From Hyphococcus flavus (GTDB lineage Bacteria; Pseudomonadota; Alphaproteobacteria; Caulobacterales; Parvularculaceae): a stretch of DNA of 64,000 bases. A program made the position numbers and the translations under genes. The notes below the pieces were generated by a model. It ran no database searches. It was not told the DNA's origin and was given only the letters and a program-made list of their open reading frames with translations. Below are positions 38,288 through 48,122 of the stretch, one piece after another (positions within the stretch are counted from its first letter, which is position 1; every line of letters starts with the position of its first letter). The stretch spans positions 821,501-885,500 of the forward strand of contig NZ_CP118166.1 of assembly GCF_028748065.1 (NCBI RefSeq), in the 5' to 3' direction.

Positions 38288-39184
38288 ATGACCAGGAAGT
38301 CGAACGTCGCACTGGCGATACATGGTGGCGCTGGCGCACGCGCCGGACGCGATTATTCAAAAGCGGAAGCACATTTGCTTGAGCTTGCCAGCCGCGGTGA
38401 ATCCCTTCTGAAAGATGGCGCCCCAGCCATAGACGTAGTCGAAACACTGGTCACTGAACTGGAGGCTTCCGGACTTTATATCGCCGGCAAGGGCGCAGCG
38501 CCGAACAAGGTCGGATATGCGGAGCTTGATGCTTCAATCATGGCAAGCGAAGCTGGAACCATGGCCCGCAAGGCCGGCGCCATTGCAGCCGTTAAACATC
38601 TGAAAAGCCCGATCAAGGCAGCCCGAACCGTGATGGATGAAACCCCGCATGTCATGCTCGCCGGGCGCGGCGCGGAAAATTTCTGTGCACGTCATGGTTT
38701 TGAATTCATCGACGATCCTGAAACATACTACGTCGTACCAGTTGGTATTGATCCGGAGGAAATGACTAAGGCGGAACTCGGACACGGGACGGTCGGCGCG
38801 GTGGCGCTGGATAGTGACGGAAGGCTAGCGGCGGCGACATCAACCGGCGGTGTTTTCGGCAAATTGGAAGGCCGTGTCGGCGATACGCCGCTAATCGGCT
38901 CGGGCACATGGGCCGATGAATTCGTCGCAGCCTCCTGCACCGGGCTTGGCGAATATTTTATTCTCGCCGGCGGCGCACAAGATGTGGCGAGCCGTGTGCG
39001 ATACCAGGGCGCCGATCTTAACCAGGCGACAGCCGGGCTGATCAAGGACGTAGCACGTTTGGGCGGCGACGGCGGGGTCATCGCCGTCTCACGAGACGGC
39101 GATGTTTCGTTTGCCTGGAATTCCGACGGAATGAAGCGTGCTGGCTTCGGCCCGAACCAGGAACTTTTCGCAGCGACATTCTGA
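38288..39184 (+). CDS. Isoaspartyl peptidase/L-asparaginase (Ntn hydrolase)
   Basis: 298 residues of the plant-type asparaginase family, made as a precursor that cleaves itself before a Thr. The nucleophile is Thr168 in [24 protein letters not shown]. The N-terminal [13 protein letters not shown] and the later [18 protein letters not shown] are also typical. It likely removes beta-aspartyl dipeptides. Divergent from gpmA. Confidence 0.92.
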   Translation: MTRKSNVALAIHGGAGARAGRDYSKAEAHLLELASRGESLLKDGAPAIDVVETLVTELEASGLYIAGKGAAPNKVGYAELDASIMASEAGTMARKAGAIAAVKHLKSPIKAARTVMDETPHVMLAGRGAENFCARHGFEFIDDPETYYVVPVGIDPEEMTKAELGHGTVGAVALDSDGRLAAATSTGGVFGKLEGRVGDTPLIGSGTWADEFVAASCTGLGEYFILAGGAQDVASRVRYQGADLNQATAGLIKDVARLGGDGGVIAVSRDGDVSFAWNSDGMKRAGFGPNQELFAATF

Positions 39185-39547
39185 TCATCGCTGCGTACGG
39201 GCGATCTGTAATTCAAGTCGTTTGACCTCGCGCAGGACACGATTTGATTCCATGCGCATCCAGCTCCACAGCTTAATCATGATCTGTGTCATTAGCCCAA
39301 GCCAGGCAAGGCCGGCCCACTTAAGCATCGTTACGACTTCATTCGCCATATAGAACTTCCATGCAGCCCAAGCACCAACGACAAACATCACTGTCGCCAC
39401 GATGAAAGTAATCATTGATATCCAACCAAGCTTGCCCTGAAACAGGCTGCCGATTTGCCCGAAGATACCCTGCTCACCGAACTGTGAGAGAATTTCACGA
39501 TCCTCGGCGTTCAGCGCTTCTTCAATTTTTCGATCGAGATCATCCAT
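39185..39547 (-). CDS. DUF6768 membrane protein, ECF sigma partner
   Basis: 120 residues with two hydrophobic helices (about 42-64 and 73-93), an acidic amphipathic N-terminus (DLDRKIEEALNAEDREIL) and a basic C-terminal tail. This is the DUF6768 family, regularly encoded just after an ECF sigma factor. It overlaps the sigma gene by 8 bases, so an anti-sigma or accessory role is likely (inference). No classical zinc anti-sigma motif is seen. Confidence 0.8.
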   Translation of the reverse strand: MDDLDRKIEEALNAEDREILSQFGEQGIFGQIGSLFQGKLGWISMITFIVATVMFVVGAWAAWKFYMANEVVTMLKWAGLAWLGLMTQIMIKLWSWMRMESNRVLREVKRLELQIARTQR

Positions 39548-40133
39548 CTTCTTCTCCTTTCAACGCAGCGCGCAACTTGCGCCGCGCATGCATCAGGCGA
39601 GTTTTAACGGTACCCGCCGGAACCCGGAGCGCCGCGGAGATTTCCGCAACGCTCAAATCTTCAAGATAAAATAATGCTACCGCTGCTCGCTGCTCTCGAG
39701 GCAACGCACTAATCGCTTCATGCAAACGCGCATCACTCGAGCGCTCTTCAATCGATGGTGCTTCAGCCGAATTATTTTTATTTTCTTCTGCATACTCGGC
39801 CTGCAACTTTCGCTCTCGTTGCCTTCTTCGAACCATGTCCGCCGCACGACGCGAGACGATACGAAAAGCCCAAGCTGGAAACACGCGAACGTCATCCAGC
39901 CCGCCCAAGCCTTTGATGATGTCCGCCCAAACTTCTTGAGCGATGTCTCGTGCGGCCTCGCGCTCGCCAATGAGACGATAAGCGTGCGCAAAAAGCTTTG
40001 GCTGCCAGCGCTTTGCAAGTCTGCCAAACGCCTCGCGATCACCAGCTCGCGCTGAAGCAGCCAGAAACTCATCAAATATGCGTTCAGCCCGACGGCTCAT
40101 GGGTTCATCCCGCTTGTTTCTAACGGTATTCAT
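39540..40133 (-). CDS. ECF-family RNA polymerase sigma factor
   Basis: 197 residues. Region 2 is seen in AYRLIGEREAARDIAQEVWADI, and region 4 in LSVAEISAALRVPAGTVKTRLMHARRKLRAAL, with a charged linker between (ENKNNSAEAP). A downstream ATG at 40100 (MSRRAER) is an equally good start. Genes are arranged as sigma then membrane DUF6768. The target promoter is not known; the short divergent gap to the QEGLA gene may hold it. Confidence 0.9.
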   Translation of the reverse strand: MNTVRNKRDEPMSRRAERIFDEFLAASARAGDREAFGRLAKRWQPKLFAHAYRLIGEREAARDIAQEVWADIIKGLGGLDDVRVFPAWAFRIVSRRAADMVRRRQRERKLQAEYAEENKNNSAEAPSIEERSSDARLHEAISALPREQRAAVALFYLEDLSVAEISAALRVPAGTVKTRLMHARRKLRAALKGEEDG

Positions 40134-40218
40134 CCCTTAAGTCGGTTCGGGACGAGGTTTGGTTCAATCGTCAGAGGTTTTTTCGTAAACCACTGATAAA
40201 TAGGAGAAAACAGGAATT

Positions 40219-41496
40219 ATGCCGGCCGAATTCAGCGAACAGGAACTCGAAAGACTGAAATCGGCCGCAGAAATGCTGCGTACGGCGGAAACACGCCTGC
40301 CCGTGCTTCGAACGATAAGCTGGGACCGAAAACTCGCGGACGACTTCTTTAAAATGGGCGAGCGCGAACCGCCGAAGCCGGAATATGCGAAAATCGATCC
40401 CGACCCTTCGCTCGAACTTGTCTTTCAGGCGCGTGCGCAAATTGATGGCGATAGCGATGCGCATCGTTGGTTGAAGCGCTTCGCGGATACGACTGAGGAA
40501 ACCGCGATCCTTTTAAGCGTAGCCGGAACACCCATGTTTCACGGCCACTCGCGTGCGTTATATGGCGGACCAACATCGCCGATCGCTGATGGCAAATCGA
40601 CCGCGTTAGACCTCGCATTAAGGCTCGATCAATTGCTGACGGATTTCGAAGCCCCTGCAAATCGCCTTGAGTCACCAGCAACACTATCCGCACAAGATCT
40701 GAAAACGCGGCTCGATGAGCAATTGCCAGAGCACTTCGGCGACAACGCGCCGCGTGTTGATATTACACACAACGTATCCGCCAAAGCGGCAGCCGGTCGT
40801 GACTACATCAAACTGAGAGAAGACGCGCAGTTTTCAGACGTCGATGAAACGCAATTATTGCAACACGAGGCGCTGGTTCATATCGCGACGGGCATGAACG
40901 GAGCAGCACAGCCGCACTTCCCTGTCCTCGGTGAAGCTTTTCCGGGCAACGCGCGCACGCAGGAAGGTCTAGCTGTCTTTGCGGAGTTTATTTCGGGCTC
41001 GCTTGACCCGCGCCGGTTTAAACGGCTCGCGGACCGCGTTATCGCTATCAACATGTCTGCTGAAGGCGCTGATTTCCTCGAACTCTATCGCTTTTTCCGC
41101 GAACAAAATGAATCGGATGCGCCATTTGAAGCTTTTGAAAGCGCGCGCCGCGTGGTCAGAGGTGGTCTCGTCAATGGCGGTGGCCCATTCACGAAGGATT
41201 CGATTTACTTGCAAGGCTTGCTGGAGGTTCATAATTATTTGCGCGCTGCAATTCGCACGGGCGATGCCGCTTACATTCGGCTGTTGTTCGTTGGCAAAAT
41301 TGATCTTGAAGACCTGAACGCTATGAAGTTCCTGCGCGATAACGGGTTACTCTCCGAACCGAAATTCCTGCCGCCATGGGCGAAGGATTTGCGTTATCTT
41401 TTGTCCTACCTCGCCTATTCGACATTCCTGAACGAAATTGATCTGAAGTCAGTAGCAAAACGTTATGACGCGCTTTTTACTGAGTATCTTTCCTGA
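40219..41496 (+). CDS. QEGLA-motif / DUF1704 putative metallopeptidase (MATCAP-like)
   Basis: 425 residues. Two family motifs are clear: HEALVH at 216-221, an HExxxH zinc site, and TQEGLAVFAEF at 247-257, the QEGLA motif that names the bacterial family ('flavohemoglobin expression-modulating'). The same DUF1704 fold includes human MATCAP, a tubulin carboxypeptidase with HExxxH zinc. What the bacterial protein cuts is unknown. The ATG has AGGA about 6 bases upstream. Its 3' end overlaps the convergent GT2 gene by 34 bases. Confidence 0.88.
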   Translation: MPAEFSEQELERLKSAAEMLRTAETRLPVLRTISWDRKLADDFFKMGEREPPKPEYAKIDPDPSLELVFQARAQIDGDSDAHRWLKRFADTTEETAILLSVAGTPMFHGHSRALYGGPTSPIADGKSTALDLALRLDQLLTDFEAPANRLESPATLSAQDLKTRLDEQLPEHFGDNAPRVDITHNVSAKAAAGRDYIKLREDAQFSDVDETQLLQHEALVHIATGMNGAAQPHFPVLGEAFPGNARTQEGLAVFAEFISGSLDPRRFKRLADRVIAINMSAEGADFLELYRFFREQNESDAPFEAFESARRVVRGGLVNGGGPFTKDSIYLQGLLEVHNYLRAAIRTGDAAYIRLLFVGKIDLEDLNAMKFLRDNGLLSEPKFLPPWAKDLRYLLSYLAYSTFLNEIDLKSVAKRYDALFTEYLS

Positions 41497-42494
41497 TGCG
41501 ATTGACTGCTTTCGCCTTCATTATCGTAAACCTCATCAACAAGATAGATCGGCCTGCGCTTCACTTCTGTAAATAGCCGAGCGATATACTCGCCGAGAAC
41601 GCCAACAGAAATAAGCTGCACACTGCCAAAAAATAAAATCAACACAACAATAGAAGCATAACCAGGCACATCGACGCCAGTCAGCAAAGTTCGCAAGATA
41701 ATAAACGACGCATAGGCGAACGACAGCAGTGCGATCACAACACCCACATAACTCCATATACGCAGCGGCGCCGTTGAAAAACTCACGATGCCGTCCAAAG
41801 CAAAGTTCCAAAGCCGCCAAAAACTGAACTTTGTTTCACCGGCGGCGCGTTCCGGCCGTGCATAGGGAACGCCGATCGTTGAATAACCAGCCCAGGCGAA
41901 CAGGCCTTTCATAAACCTCGAACGCTCCGGCAGCGACTTGATCGCTTTTACGACACGGCGATCCATTAGCCTGAAGTCGCCGGCATCATCGGGAAGCTTG
42001 ATTTTCGAAATCCGGTTGAAAAAGCGATAAAAGCCTTCTGCGGAAAGTCGCTTGGCGAACGTGTCTCGCGCTCTGTCCGCGCGAGCGCCGTAGACGACAT
42101 CGAAGCCCTCGCGCCACTTTTCCACAAACGCCATGATAAGAGCCGGAGGATCTTGCAAATCAGCATCCATGACCACAACAGCATCACCGCGCGCATGGTC
42201 GAGGCCCGCCGTTAGCGCTGCTTCCTTGCCGAAATTGCGGGACAAAGCGATTACACGAACTTTTTGCTCATGCTGAGCAAGCGCGATGAGCGCTTCACGC
42301 GTTTTATCGCTGGAACCATCATCAATAAAAACGATTTCGTAGCCGAAATCCGCAACAGAGAGTGTTTCACTTATCGCTGCAGAAAAGACGCCGACCGCCT
42401 CTTCTTCATTATAACACGGAACAACAACGGAAATAAGCGGCCGTGAAGGCCGCGGCCGGATCAGTTCGGTATGTCGCGTTTGAGTTGCGTTCAT
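41463..42494 (-). CDS. GT2 family polyprenyl-phosphate glycosyltransferase (GtrB/DPM-like)
   Basis: 343 residues from the ATG at 42494. Nucleotide-sugar motifs: SVVVPCYNEEEAV at 22-34, FIDDGSSDKT at 56-65, DADLQDPP at 110-117, and LMDRRVV; then two membrane helices near the C-terminus (YVGVVIALLSFAYASFI and VVLILFFGSVQLISVGVLGEYIARL). Such proteins load a sugar on undecaprenyl phosphate on the cytoplasmic face. The specific sugar is unknown. No ribosome site is obvious before the ATG. Confidence 0.92.
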   Translation of the reverse strand: MNATQTRHTELIRPRPSRPLISVVVPCYNEEEAVGVFSAAISETLSVADFGYEIVFIDDGSSDKTREALIALAQHEQKVRVIALSRNFGKEAALTAGLDHARGDAVVVMDADLQDPPALIMAFVEKWREGFDVVYGARADRARDTFAKRLSAEGFYRFFNRISKIKLPDDAGDFRLMDRRVVKAIKSLPERSRFMKGLFAWAGYSTIGVPYARPERAAGETKFSFWRLWNFALDGIVSFSTAPLRIWSYVGVVIALLSFAYASFIILRTLLTGVDVPGYASIVVLILFFGSVQLISVGVLGEYIARLFTEVKRRPIYLVDEVYDNEGESSQSHQERYSVKSAS

Positions 42495-42590
42495 AAAGCA
42501 CGGCCATTCTATCACAGCCGTAAAATGAAGGTCAGGCGTTAACAATTAAGAAACGCCTAACCATAAGAATTCCCGCCGCACACTAAGCGG

Positions 42591-43619
42591 TCAAACGAGA
42601 AAGCCCACGACTTCCTTGACTTCCTTAACAATTGGGTCAGCGACAGCCGAGGCCCGTTCAGCGCCTTTTTTCAATACGCCTTGCAAGAATGCCGGATCAG
42701 CTTCAAGCCGACGCAACTCAGCACTGATTGGGGCGATTTTATCTACCACCAGATCAGCGAGGGCAGGCTTGAATACGCCAAAACCCTGCCCGCCAAAATC
42801 GGTAAGCACCTCTTCCTGAGACTTGCCTGAAAGTGCAGCAAAAATCCCAACAAGATTCGCCGCTTCCGGCCGGCCTTCCAGGCCATCCGGCTCGGAGGGC
42901 AATGGGTCAGGATCGGATTTTGCTTTTTTAATTTTTTTTGCAATCGCATCCGCATCGTCGGACAGAAAAATACAGGCGTTCTCCGATGGGTCGGATTTAG
43001 ACATCTTCGCGGTTCCATCACGCAAGGACATTATGCGAGCGCCGGCCTCGCCGAATTGACCCTTAATAAGCGGCTCAGGAAGGGGGAAAAAATGCGGCGC
43101 GTTGTAGTCGTGATTGAACTTCGCGGCTATGTCGCGCGAAAGTTCGAGGTGCTGTTTTTGATCCTCTCCAACGGGAACATGCGTTGCCTTGTAAACAAGT
43201 ATATCCGCAGCCTGAAGAACAGGATATGTATAAAGCCCGACTGATGCACGTTCGGAATTCTTACCGGCCTTGTCCTTGAATTGCGTCATGCGATCAAGCC
43301 ATCCGAGCCGCGCAATGCAGTTGAAAATCCATGCCAGTTCTGCGTGGGCGCGCACACCTGATTGCGGAAAGATGGTGGCCACTTCCGGATCAACGCCTGA
43401 AGCAATGTAAGACGCTGCAATATGGAGTGTTTGCGCGCGTAACTTTTCCGGATCCTGCCATACCGTAATCGAATGCATGTCCGCCAAAAAATAGAAACAT
43501 TCGAATTCATGCTGCAGCATGGCGAATTTTCTGATAGCGCCAATATAATTGCCAATATGCATCATGCCGGATGTTTGAATTCCGGAGAGGACGCGCATTG
43601 ATGTATTCATGTCACTCAT
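42591..43619 (-). CDS. trpS: Tryptophanyl-tRNA synthetase
   Basis: Charges tRNA(Trp). 342 residues, class I. The HIGH variant is HIGN in [11 protein letters not shown] (about 18-28), and the KMSKS loop is in [37 protein letters not shown] matches the family core. Third in the conserved order glnD-murJ-trpS. Confidence 0.97.
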   Translation of the reverse strand: MSDMNTSMRVLSGIQTSGMMHIGNYIGAIRKFAMLQHEFECFYFLADMHSITVWQDPEKLRAQTLHIAASYIASGVDPEVATIFPQSGVRAHAELAWIFNCIARLGWLDRMTQFKDKAGKNSERASVGLYTYPVLQAADILVYKATHVPVGEDQKQHLELSRDIAAKFNHDYNAPHFFPLPEPLIKGQFGEAGARIMSLRDGTAKMSKSDPSENACIFLSDDADAIAKKIKKAKSDPDPLPSEPDGLEGRPEAANLVGIFAALSGKSQEEVLTDFGGQGFGVFKPALADLVVDKIAPISAELRRLEADPAFLQGVLKKGAERASAVADPIVKEVKEVVGFLV

Positions 43620-43652
43620 AAGTCAGCTCGTTCGAGGAGATTAACTGCAGCT

Positions 43653-45248
43653 TTATTCGCCGCTGGAAGGGCGCTTGTAGTCCGCCAGCCGCGCGGCGCC
43701 AAGCACGAAGGCTAAAATGCCGTATGTGAGCGCGCCTGCGCCTGCGAGCAGCACAGTTACAATCCATTCCCGGCCCCAAATATGCTGAGCAAGGCTTTCC
43801 GAATACGGCAATGCCCACGCGACCAGCGCCGCCATCCCGCCCGATGCAATTAAAATCCGCAATAGCCGAGTGCCGAGGCGACCGCCGGGAGAAAACAGCC
43901 CCTGCCGGTAAAGTTTTTGAGCCAACAGGATCACTTGCACCCACGCTGCAATGACGGTCGCCGCAGCGACGGCGATAAACCCGATAAATGGAAAAAGCGC
44001 CAAGGCCAACGCAGTATTGATAAAAATGGAAATCAACGCGTAGTTCATGGGCGTCCGCGTATCCTCGCGAGCGAAATAGGCGGGCAGAAAAATCTTATGC
44101 CAGACGAATGCCGGTAAACCGCAACCGAAAATGGCAAGCGCAGCGCCGGTCATGGCGACGTCATTTGCCGTAAAAGCCGAGCGTTTTACCCCGAAGAAAG
44201 AAAGCGCGTCACCTGCGATGCCGCGAAACAGCGCATCGCAAATTGGCTCCGCCATGACGACGAAAGCCGCTGCGGCGGGAATGGCCAGCAACGCAGATAA
44301 CTCCAGCGAACGGTTGAGCGCCCGCGCCGCGCCTTTTTCATCGCCCGCTTTCACACGTTCTGAAAGCAAGGGTAGAAGCACCACAGCTAGCGCAATGCCA
44401 ATTACGGCGAGAGGAAGCTGGTAAAGCTGGTCAGCGTTCATCAGCCACGAGACTGCCCCTGGCTGCTGACTGGCGATGTTGGTGCCAATAATCAGGTTGA
44501 TTTGAACGGCGCCGGCGCTGATGAACCCTGGCGCGCCTAAAACAAATAAACGCTTCATGGACGGCGTTAGTTTCGGCATCCGAAGCTTGAGCAAAAAACC
44601 CTGCCGCCAGGCGCCCCAAAGCAATATTGCGAGTTGAACAAGCCCTCCTGCAAATACTCCCCAAGATGCGGCTTGCCCCGTGATCTCTATATCCGCGTTG
44701 GCGTACAACAAAATCGCTGTGATCAAACAAACATTCAACGCAAGCGGCGCGCCCGCCGATGCCGCAAAACGCCCTAGTGAGTTCAAAACACCGCTAAGGA
44801 GCCCGACCAGCGACATCATCATGAGATACGGAAACATGATACGCGTGTAGAGGGTCGTTAGGGCGAATTTCTCAGGGTCATCTCCGAAACCCGATGCAAT
44901 AAGATAGACAAAGAGTGGCGCCGCTATTTCCACGATCGCCGTCAACAGCGTTAAGAGAAAGACGAGACCCGCAAGAACTTCCTCCGCGAACGCTTTTGCC
45001 GCCTCATTGCCTTCATCAACTTTGCGCCCCTGAAACATGGGTATGAAAGCGGCGTGGAAAGCCCCTTCAGCGAACAATCGGCGAAACATATTCGGCAGAC
45101 GAAAGGCGGCCCAGAAGGCGTCCGCAACCGGATTTCCACCCGCGCCAATAATGCCGGCCATGAAAATCTGGCGCACGAACCCGAGCACCCGGCTTAGCAT
45201 GGTCATGCCGCTAACGGTCGCGAGTGATTTAAACAGGTTGCGGCTCAT
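43653..45248 (-). CDS. murJ: Lipid II flippase MurJ
   Basis: Moves lipid II across the inner membrane for peptidoglycan synthesis. 531 residues with about 14 hydrophobic helices and the MVF-family N-terminus: SGMTMLSRVLGFVRQIF, DAFWAAFRLPNMFRRLFAEGAFHAAFIP. 33 bases before trpS and 52 after glnD, an operon order typical of alphaproteobacteria. Confidence 0.96.
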   Translation of the reverse strand: MSRNLFKSLATVSGMTMLSRVLGFVRQIFMAGIIGAGGNPVADAFWAAFRLPNMFRRLFAEGAFHAAFIPMFQGRKVDEGNEAAKAFAEEVLAGLVFLLTLLTAIVEIAAPLFVYLIASGFGDDPEKFALTTLYTRIMFPYLMMMSLVGLLSGVLNSLGRFAASAGAPLALNVCLITAILLYANADIEITGQAASWGVFAGGLVQLAILLWGAWRQGFLLKLRMPKLTPSMKRLFVLGAPGFISAGAVQINLIIGTNIASQQPGAVSWLMNADQLYQLPLAVIGIALAVVLLPLLSERVKAGDEKGAARALNRSLELSALLAIPAAAAFVVMAEPICDALFRGIAGDALSFFGVKRSAFTANDVAMTGAALAIFGCGLPAFVWHKIFLPAYFAREDTRTPMNYALISIFINTALALALFPFIGFIAVAAATVIAAWVQVILLAQKLYRQGLFSPGGRLGTRLLRILIASGGMAALVAWALPYSESLAQHIWGREWIVTVLLAGAGALTYGILAFVLGAARLADYKRPSSGE

Positions 45249-45300
45249 ACGGCATACAGGAATAAAACTTCTTTATGGTGGAATGACGGCTTAACGGCGT

Positions 45301-48102
45301 TCACCCGTCGGAACCAGCCGAAAGCACCTTCAGTAGAGACTTTTCGATCCGTTCGAGGACTGCTTTATCCGCAAGTTTACTACCGGCGGCGTTTTGTAGG
45401 TAGAACGCATCAACAGCCCGCTCACCATAAGTTGCGATATGAGCAGAAGAAATAGTCGCCCCTTCCCGTGCAAGCGCCGTGGTCAGTTCATAAAGAAGGC
45501 CTGGCCTATCCAACCCTTCAGCCTCAATAACCATCGCTTCTTCAGATGCATTAACCTCTATTCGGACACTGGGCGCCACACTGAAAATCTCACGCCGGTC
45601 GCCAAGCCGACGCCGCATAACTGGTTTCTCGCCAGGAGGCGCCGAAGCTGCAGTTAAGAGAGCTTGATGCAAACGCCGCGACTGGTCCGGATCTTCGACA
45701 GGAATGCCGTCCGGCGATTGAATGATGAAGATATCAATGGCTTTGCCATCCTCGGTCGTTAGCGCCTGCACGGTTCTTACGCTCATGCCGGTCGATGCGA
45801 CGGCGCCCGCGAGGTCGGCGAGAAGCCCGGGCCGGTCATTCGTGTAGACAATCGCTTCGAGATCACCGTCTCGCGGCGTTGCCACGACAGCAGCATTAGC
45901 AGCGTCATTTTCCGCCGCACGAGCCAGCCTGGCAAACCGTGCGATAATATCGGCATTCAAGGACCGTAGCATCGCATCATCGAGCCGGTCCAAAAAAGCC
46001 TTTCGTTCTTTTTCCTTCCAGCCAGTAAGCTTCTCTTTTGCCTCGCCTCGGATTTCTTCAGCGCGAGCGTCCAGCTTTTTTTCAAGCGCGCCTGGCCCAT
46101 GATCAAACCAAAGCGCAGCAGCCTCATAGAGTTCAGAGAGGCGAAGCCTTGTCATCTCGTCCCATGACTGAAGCCCGACAACTTTCAAATGACAAACCGA
46201 TAAAACCAGCATCAAATCGAGTCGCTCTCGCGCGCCAACAGATGCTGCAAATTCTGATATTGCATGCGCCTCCGTCAGATTGCGCCGTTCCGCAGTACGG
46301 ACCAGTAACAGGTGACGGGACGCCGCCCATCCGGCGAGCGCGGCCTCATTTTCATCCAGCCCAAGCCTTTTGCATATCCGCGTCACCAGCCTTTCTGCGC
46401 CAGATGCCGTTTTATCCCTAAGTGACCAGATCGTTTCATGCAGCAGGACACCCAGATAAAAAATCATCGGGTTATCCGCGCCACGAACGATTTTGGTGGC
46501 GATCGGGTGCTCCATGGTTAATTCGCCATGGCGTATCTGATGCAATAAACCAACGCATCGCAATACATGCTCATCGAGTGTAAAGCGGCGATACAAGCCA
46601 TAATCGATACGCCCGACGATTGAACCAAATGCCGGAATATACTTTCCGAGAAGGCCCGCCTCCTCCATAATGCGCAGCACACGGACAGGGTCCTCAGAGT
46701 CGCACAAAATACGCCCGAAAAGCGTCGCAATAATTGGATCGCGCCGCACTTTTTGCGTGACGCTTGGCGTTTGCTCTGCAACGATCGCCAGCGCATCAGG
46801 ATGAAAATCAAATTTTGGCTGCTTACCGAAAGCACGAAACAACCGGAATAAATCACGAGGTTGCTTGCGTGCTTTAGCAGCGCTGTCAAAATCCAACCTG
46901 CCATTACGCAAGCGCAAGTTGGGCCTCCCCGGCGCCTCATCTTTTTGTAATTGCTTTGGCAGGAGTTTAGGCAACCGCGGCAGCCGCTTAGTCCGCTCTT
47001 CTTCTAGGCGGGCACACATAAGCCTCGTCAATCGGCCGACTTCAACAGCATTGACGAAATAGTGTTTCATCAACCTTTCCGCCGCTGTCATATTCTTTCG
47101 ATCTGCATAACCGAGGCGAGAGGCGATTTCCGGCTGCACATCAAACGTCAGTTTTTCGTCAGCACGCCCGCGATAATCATGAAGATGGGCGCGTACGGAC
47201 CATAAAAAACGCTCACACTTAGATAAAGCCTGTCTTTCAGATTGATCGAGGATGCGGTCAATCGCCTTGCTTTTACCGATTGCATCGCCATAGGCGTATT
47301 TATAAATCCACCGTAACGTGTGGATATCGCGAAGCCCGCCCTTGGCTTCTTTGACATCAGGTTCAACTAGGAACCGTGTTTCAAAAAATGCTGCTTGACG
47401 TTCATCTTGTTCTTTTAGTTTTGCAGCAACAAATTCAGGAATGCTTTTCTTTCGTAGCTTTTCGTATGAAGACGCAAACTCCTCAAATATCTTTTTCCCC
47501 CCGCATAAAAACCTTGCGTCAAGGTATGCGGTGCGGGCAACAATATCGTCCTTTGCGAACTTTATGGCAGTTTCCGGCGTATGCGCCGCATAACCGATCT
47601 TCAAACCTGAATCCCAGAGCGGGTAAAGGATTCGGTTTAAGGCCTCTCGCAACTTCTCCTCAACATCCGGTGTGTGGAGAAATAACAGGTCCACATCAGA
47701 ATAGGGCGCAAGTTCCACACGGCCAAAACCGCCAATCGCACATATCGCAATATCTTGTCCGATCCCCTCTTTTGAATGCTTAAAAAGGGCTAAGATCATG
47801 TCATCCACGCCCTTGGACAAACGCGCAGCGATGCGGTCTCCGCGCGCCACCTCACGCAAGGTCTGACGACGCAACAGCACAATTGCGTTTTTAAGCACCT
47901 TGCCTGTCGCGCCATGATCCTGCCCCGCCTCCTCGGAGGCGACGGCCGCACTAATCGCTTCGTCGAGCGACACGCTTGATAGATAGGTTTTTACGCCCGC
48001 AGGCGCTGAAGTTTCTGTCACGCGGGGCACATTTGAGTTCAGACCTGAATGTCTGGCGTTGAAAGACAACGCTATTCTCGCGTGCGCTGCAGATATTTTC
48101 AA
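45301..48102 (-). CDS. glnD: [Protein-PII] uridylyltransferase/uridylyl-removing enzyme
   Basis: Sensor of glutamine that modifies PII. 933 residues in the usual order: nucleotidyltransferase domain with GGFGRVELAPYSDVDLLF at about 123-140, a helical linker, an HD hydrolase domain (LDEHVLRCVGLLHQIRHGEL, FYLGVLLHETIW), and two C-terminal ACT domains (IVYTNDRPGLLADLAGAV and AEGLDRPGLLYELTTAL). In the HD domain the usual HD pair reads as LLHE, a substitution worth checking. Neighbours mutS and murJ match the alphaproteobacterial order. Confidence 0.94.
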   Translation of the reverse strand: MKISAAHARIALSFNARHSGLNSNVPRVTETSAPAGVKTYLSSVSLDEAISAAVASEEAGQDHGATGKVLKNAIVLLRRQTLREVARGDRIAARLSKGVDDMILALFKHSKEGIGQDIAICAIGGFGRVELAPYSDVDLLFLHTPDVEEKLREALNRILYPLWDSGLKIGYAAHTPETAIKFAKDDIVARTAYLDARFLCGGKKIFEEFASSYEKLRKKSIPEFVAAKLKEQDERQAAFFETRFLVEPDVKEAKGGLRDIHTLRWIYKYAYGDAIGKSKAIDRILDQSERQALSKCERFLWSVRAHLHDYRGRADEKLTFDVQPEIASRLGYADRKNMTAAERLMKHYFVNAVEVGRLTRLMCARLEEERTKRLPRLPKLLPKQLQKDEAPGRPNLRLRNGRLDFDSAAKARKQPRDLFRLFRAFGKQPKFDFHPDALAIVAEQTPSVTQKVRRDPIIATLFGRILCDSEDPVRVLRIMEEAGLLGKYIPAFGSIVGRIDYGLYRRFTLDEHVLRCVGLLHQIRHGELTMEHPIATKIVRGADNPMIFYLGVLLHETIWSLRDKTASGAERLVTRICKRLGLDENEAALAGWAASRHLLLVRTAERRNLTEAHAISEFAASVGARERLDLMLVLSVCHLKVVGLQSWDEMTRLRLSELYEAAALWFDHGPGALEKKLDARAEEIRGEAKEKLTGWKEKERKAFLDRLDDAMLRSLNADIIARFARLARAAENDAANAAVVATPRDGDLEAIVYTNDRPGLLADLAGAVASTGMSVRTVQALTTEDGKAIDIFIIQSPDGIPVEDPDQSRRLHQALLTAASAPPGEKPVMRRRLGDRREIFSVAPSVRIEVNASEEAMVIEAEGLDRPGLLYELTTALAREGATISSAHIATYGERAVDAFYLQNAAGSKLADKAVLERIEKSLLKVLSAGSDG

Positions 48103-48122
48103 CGCCTAGCGAGAGAGAGCTA

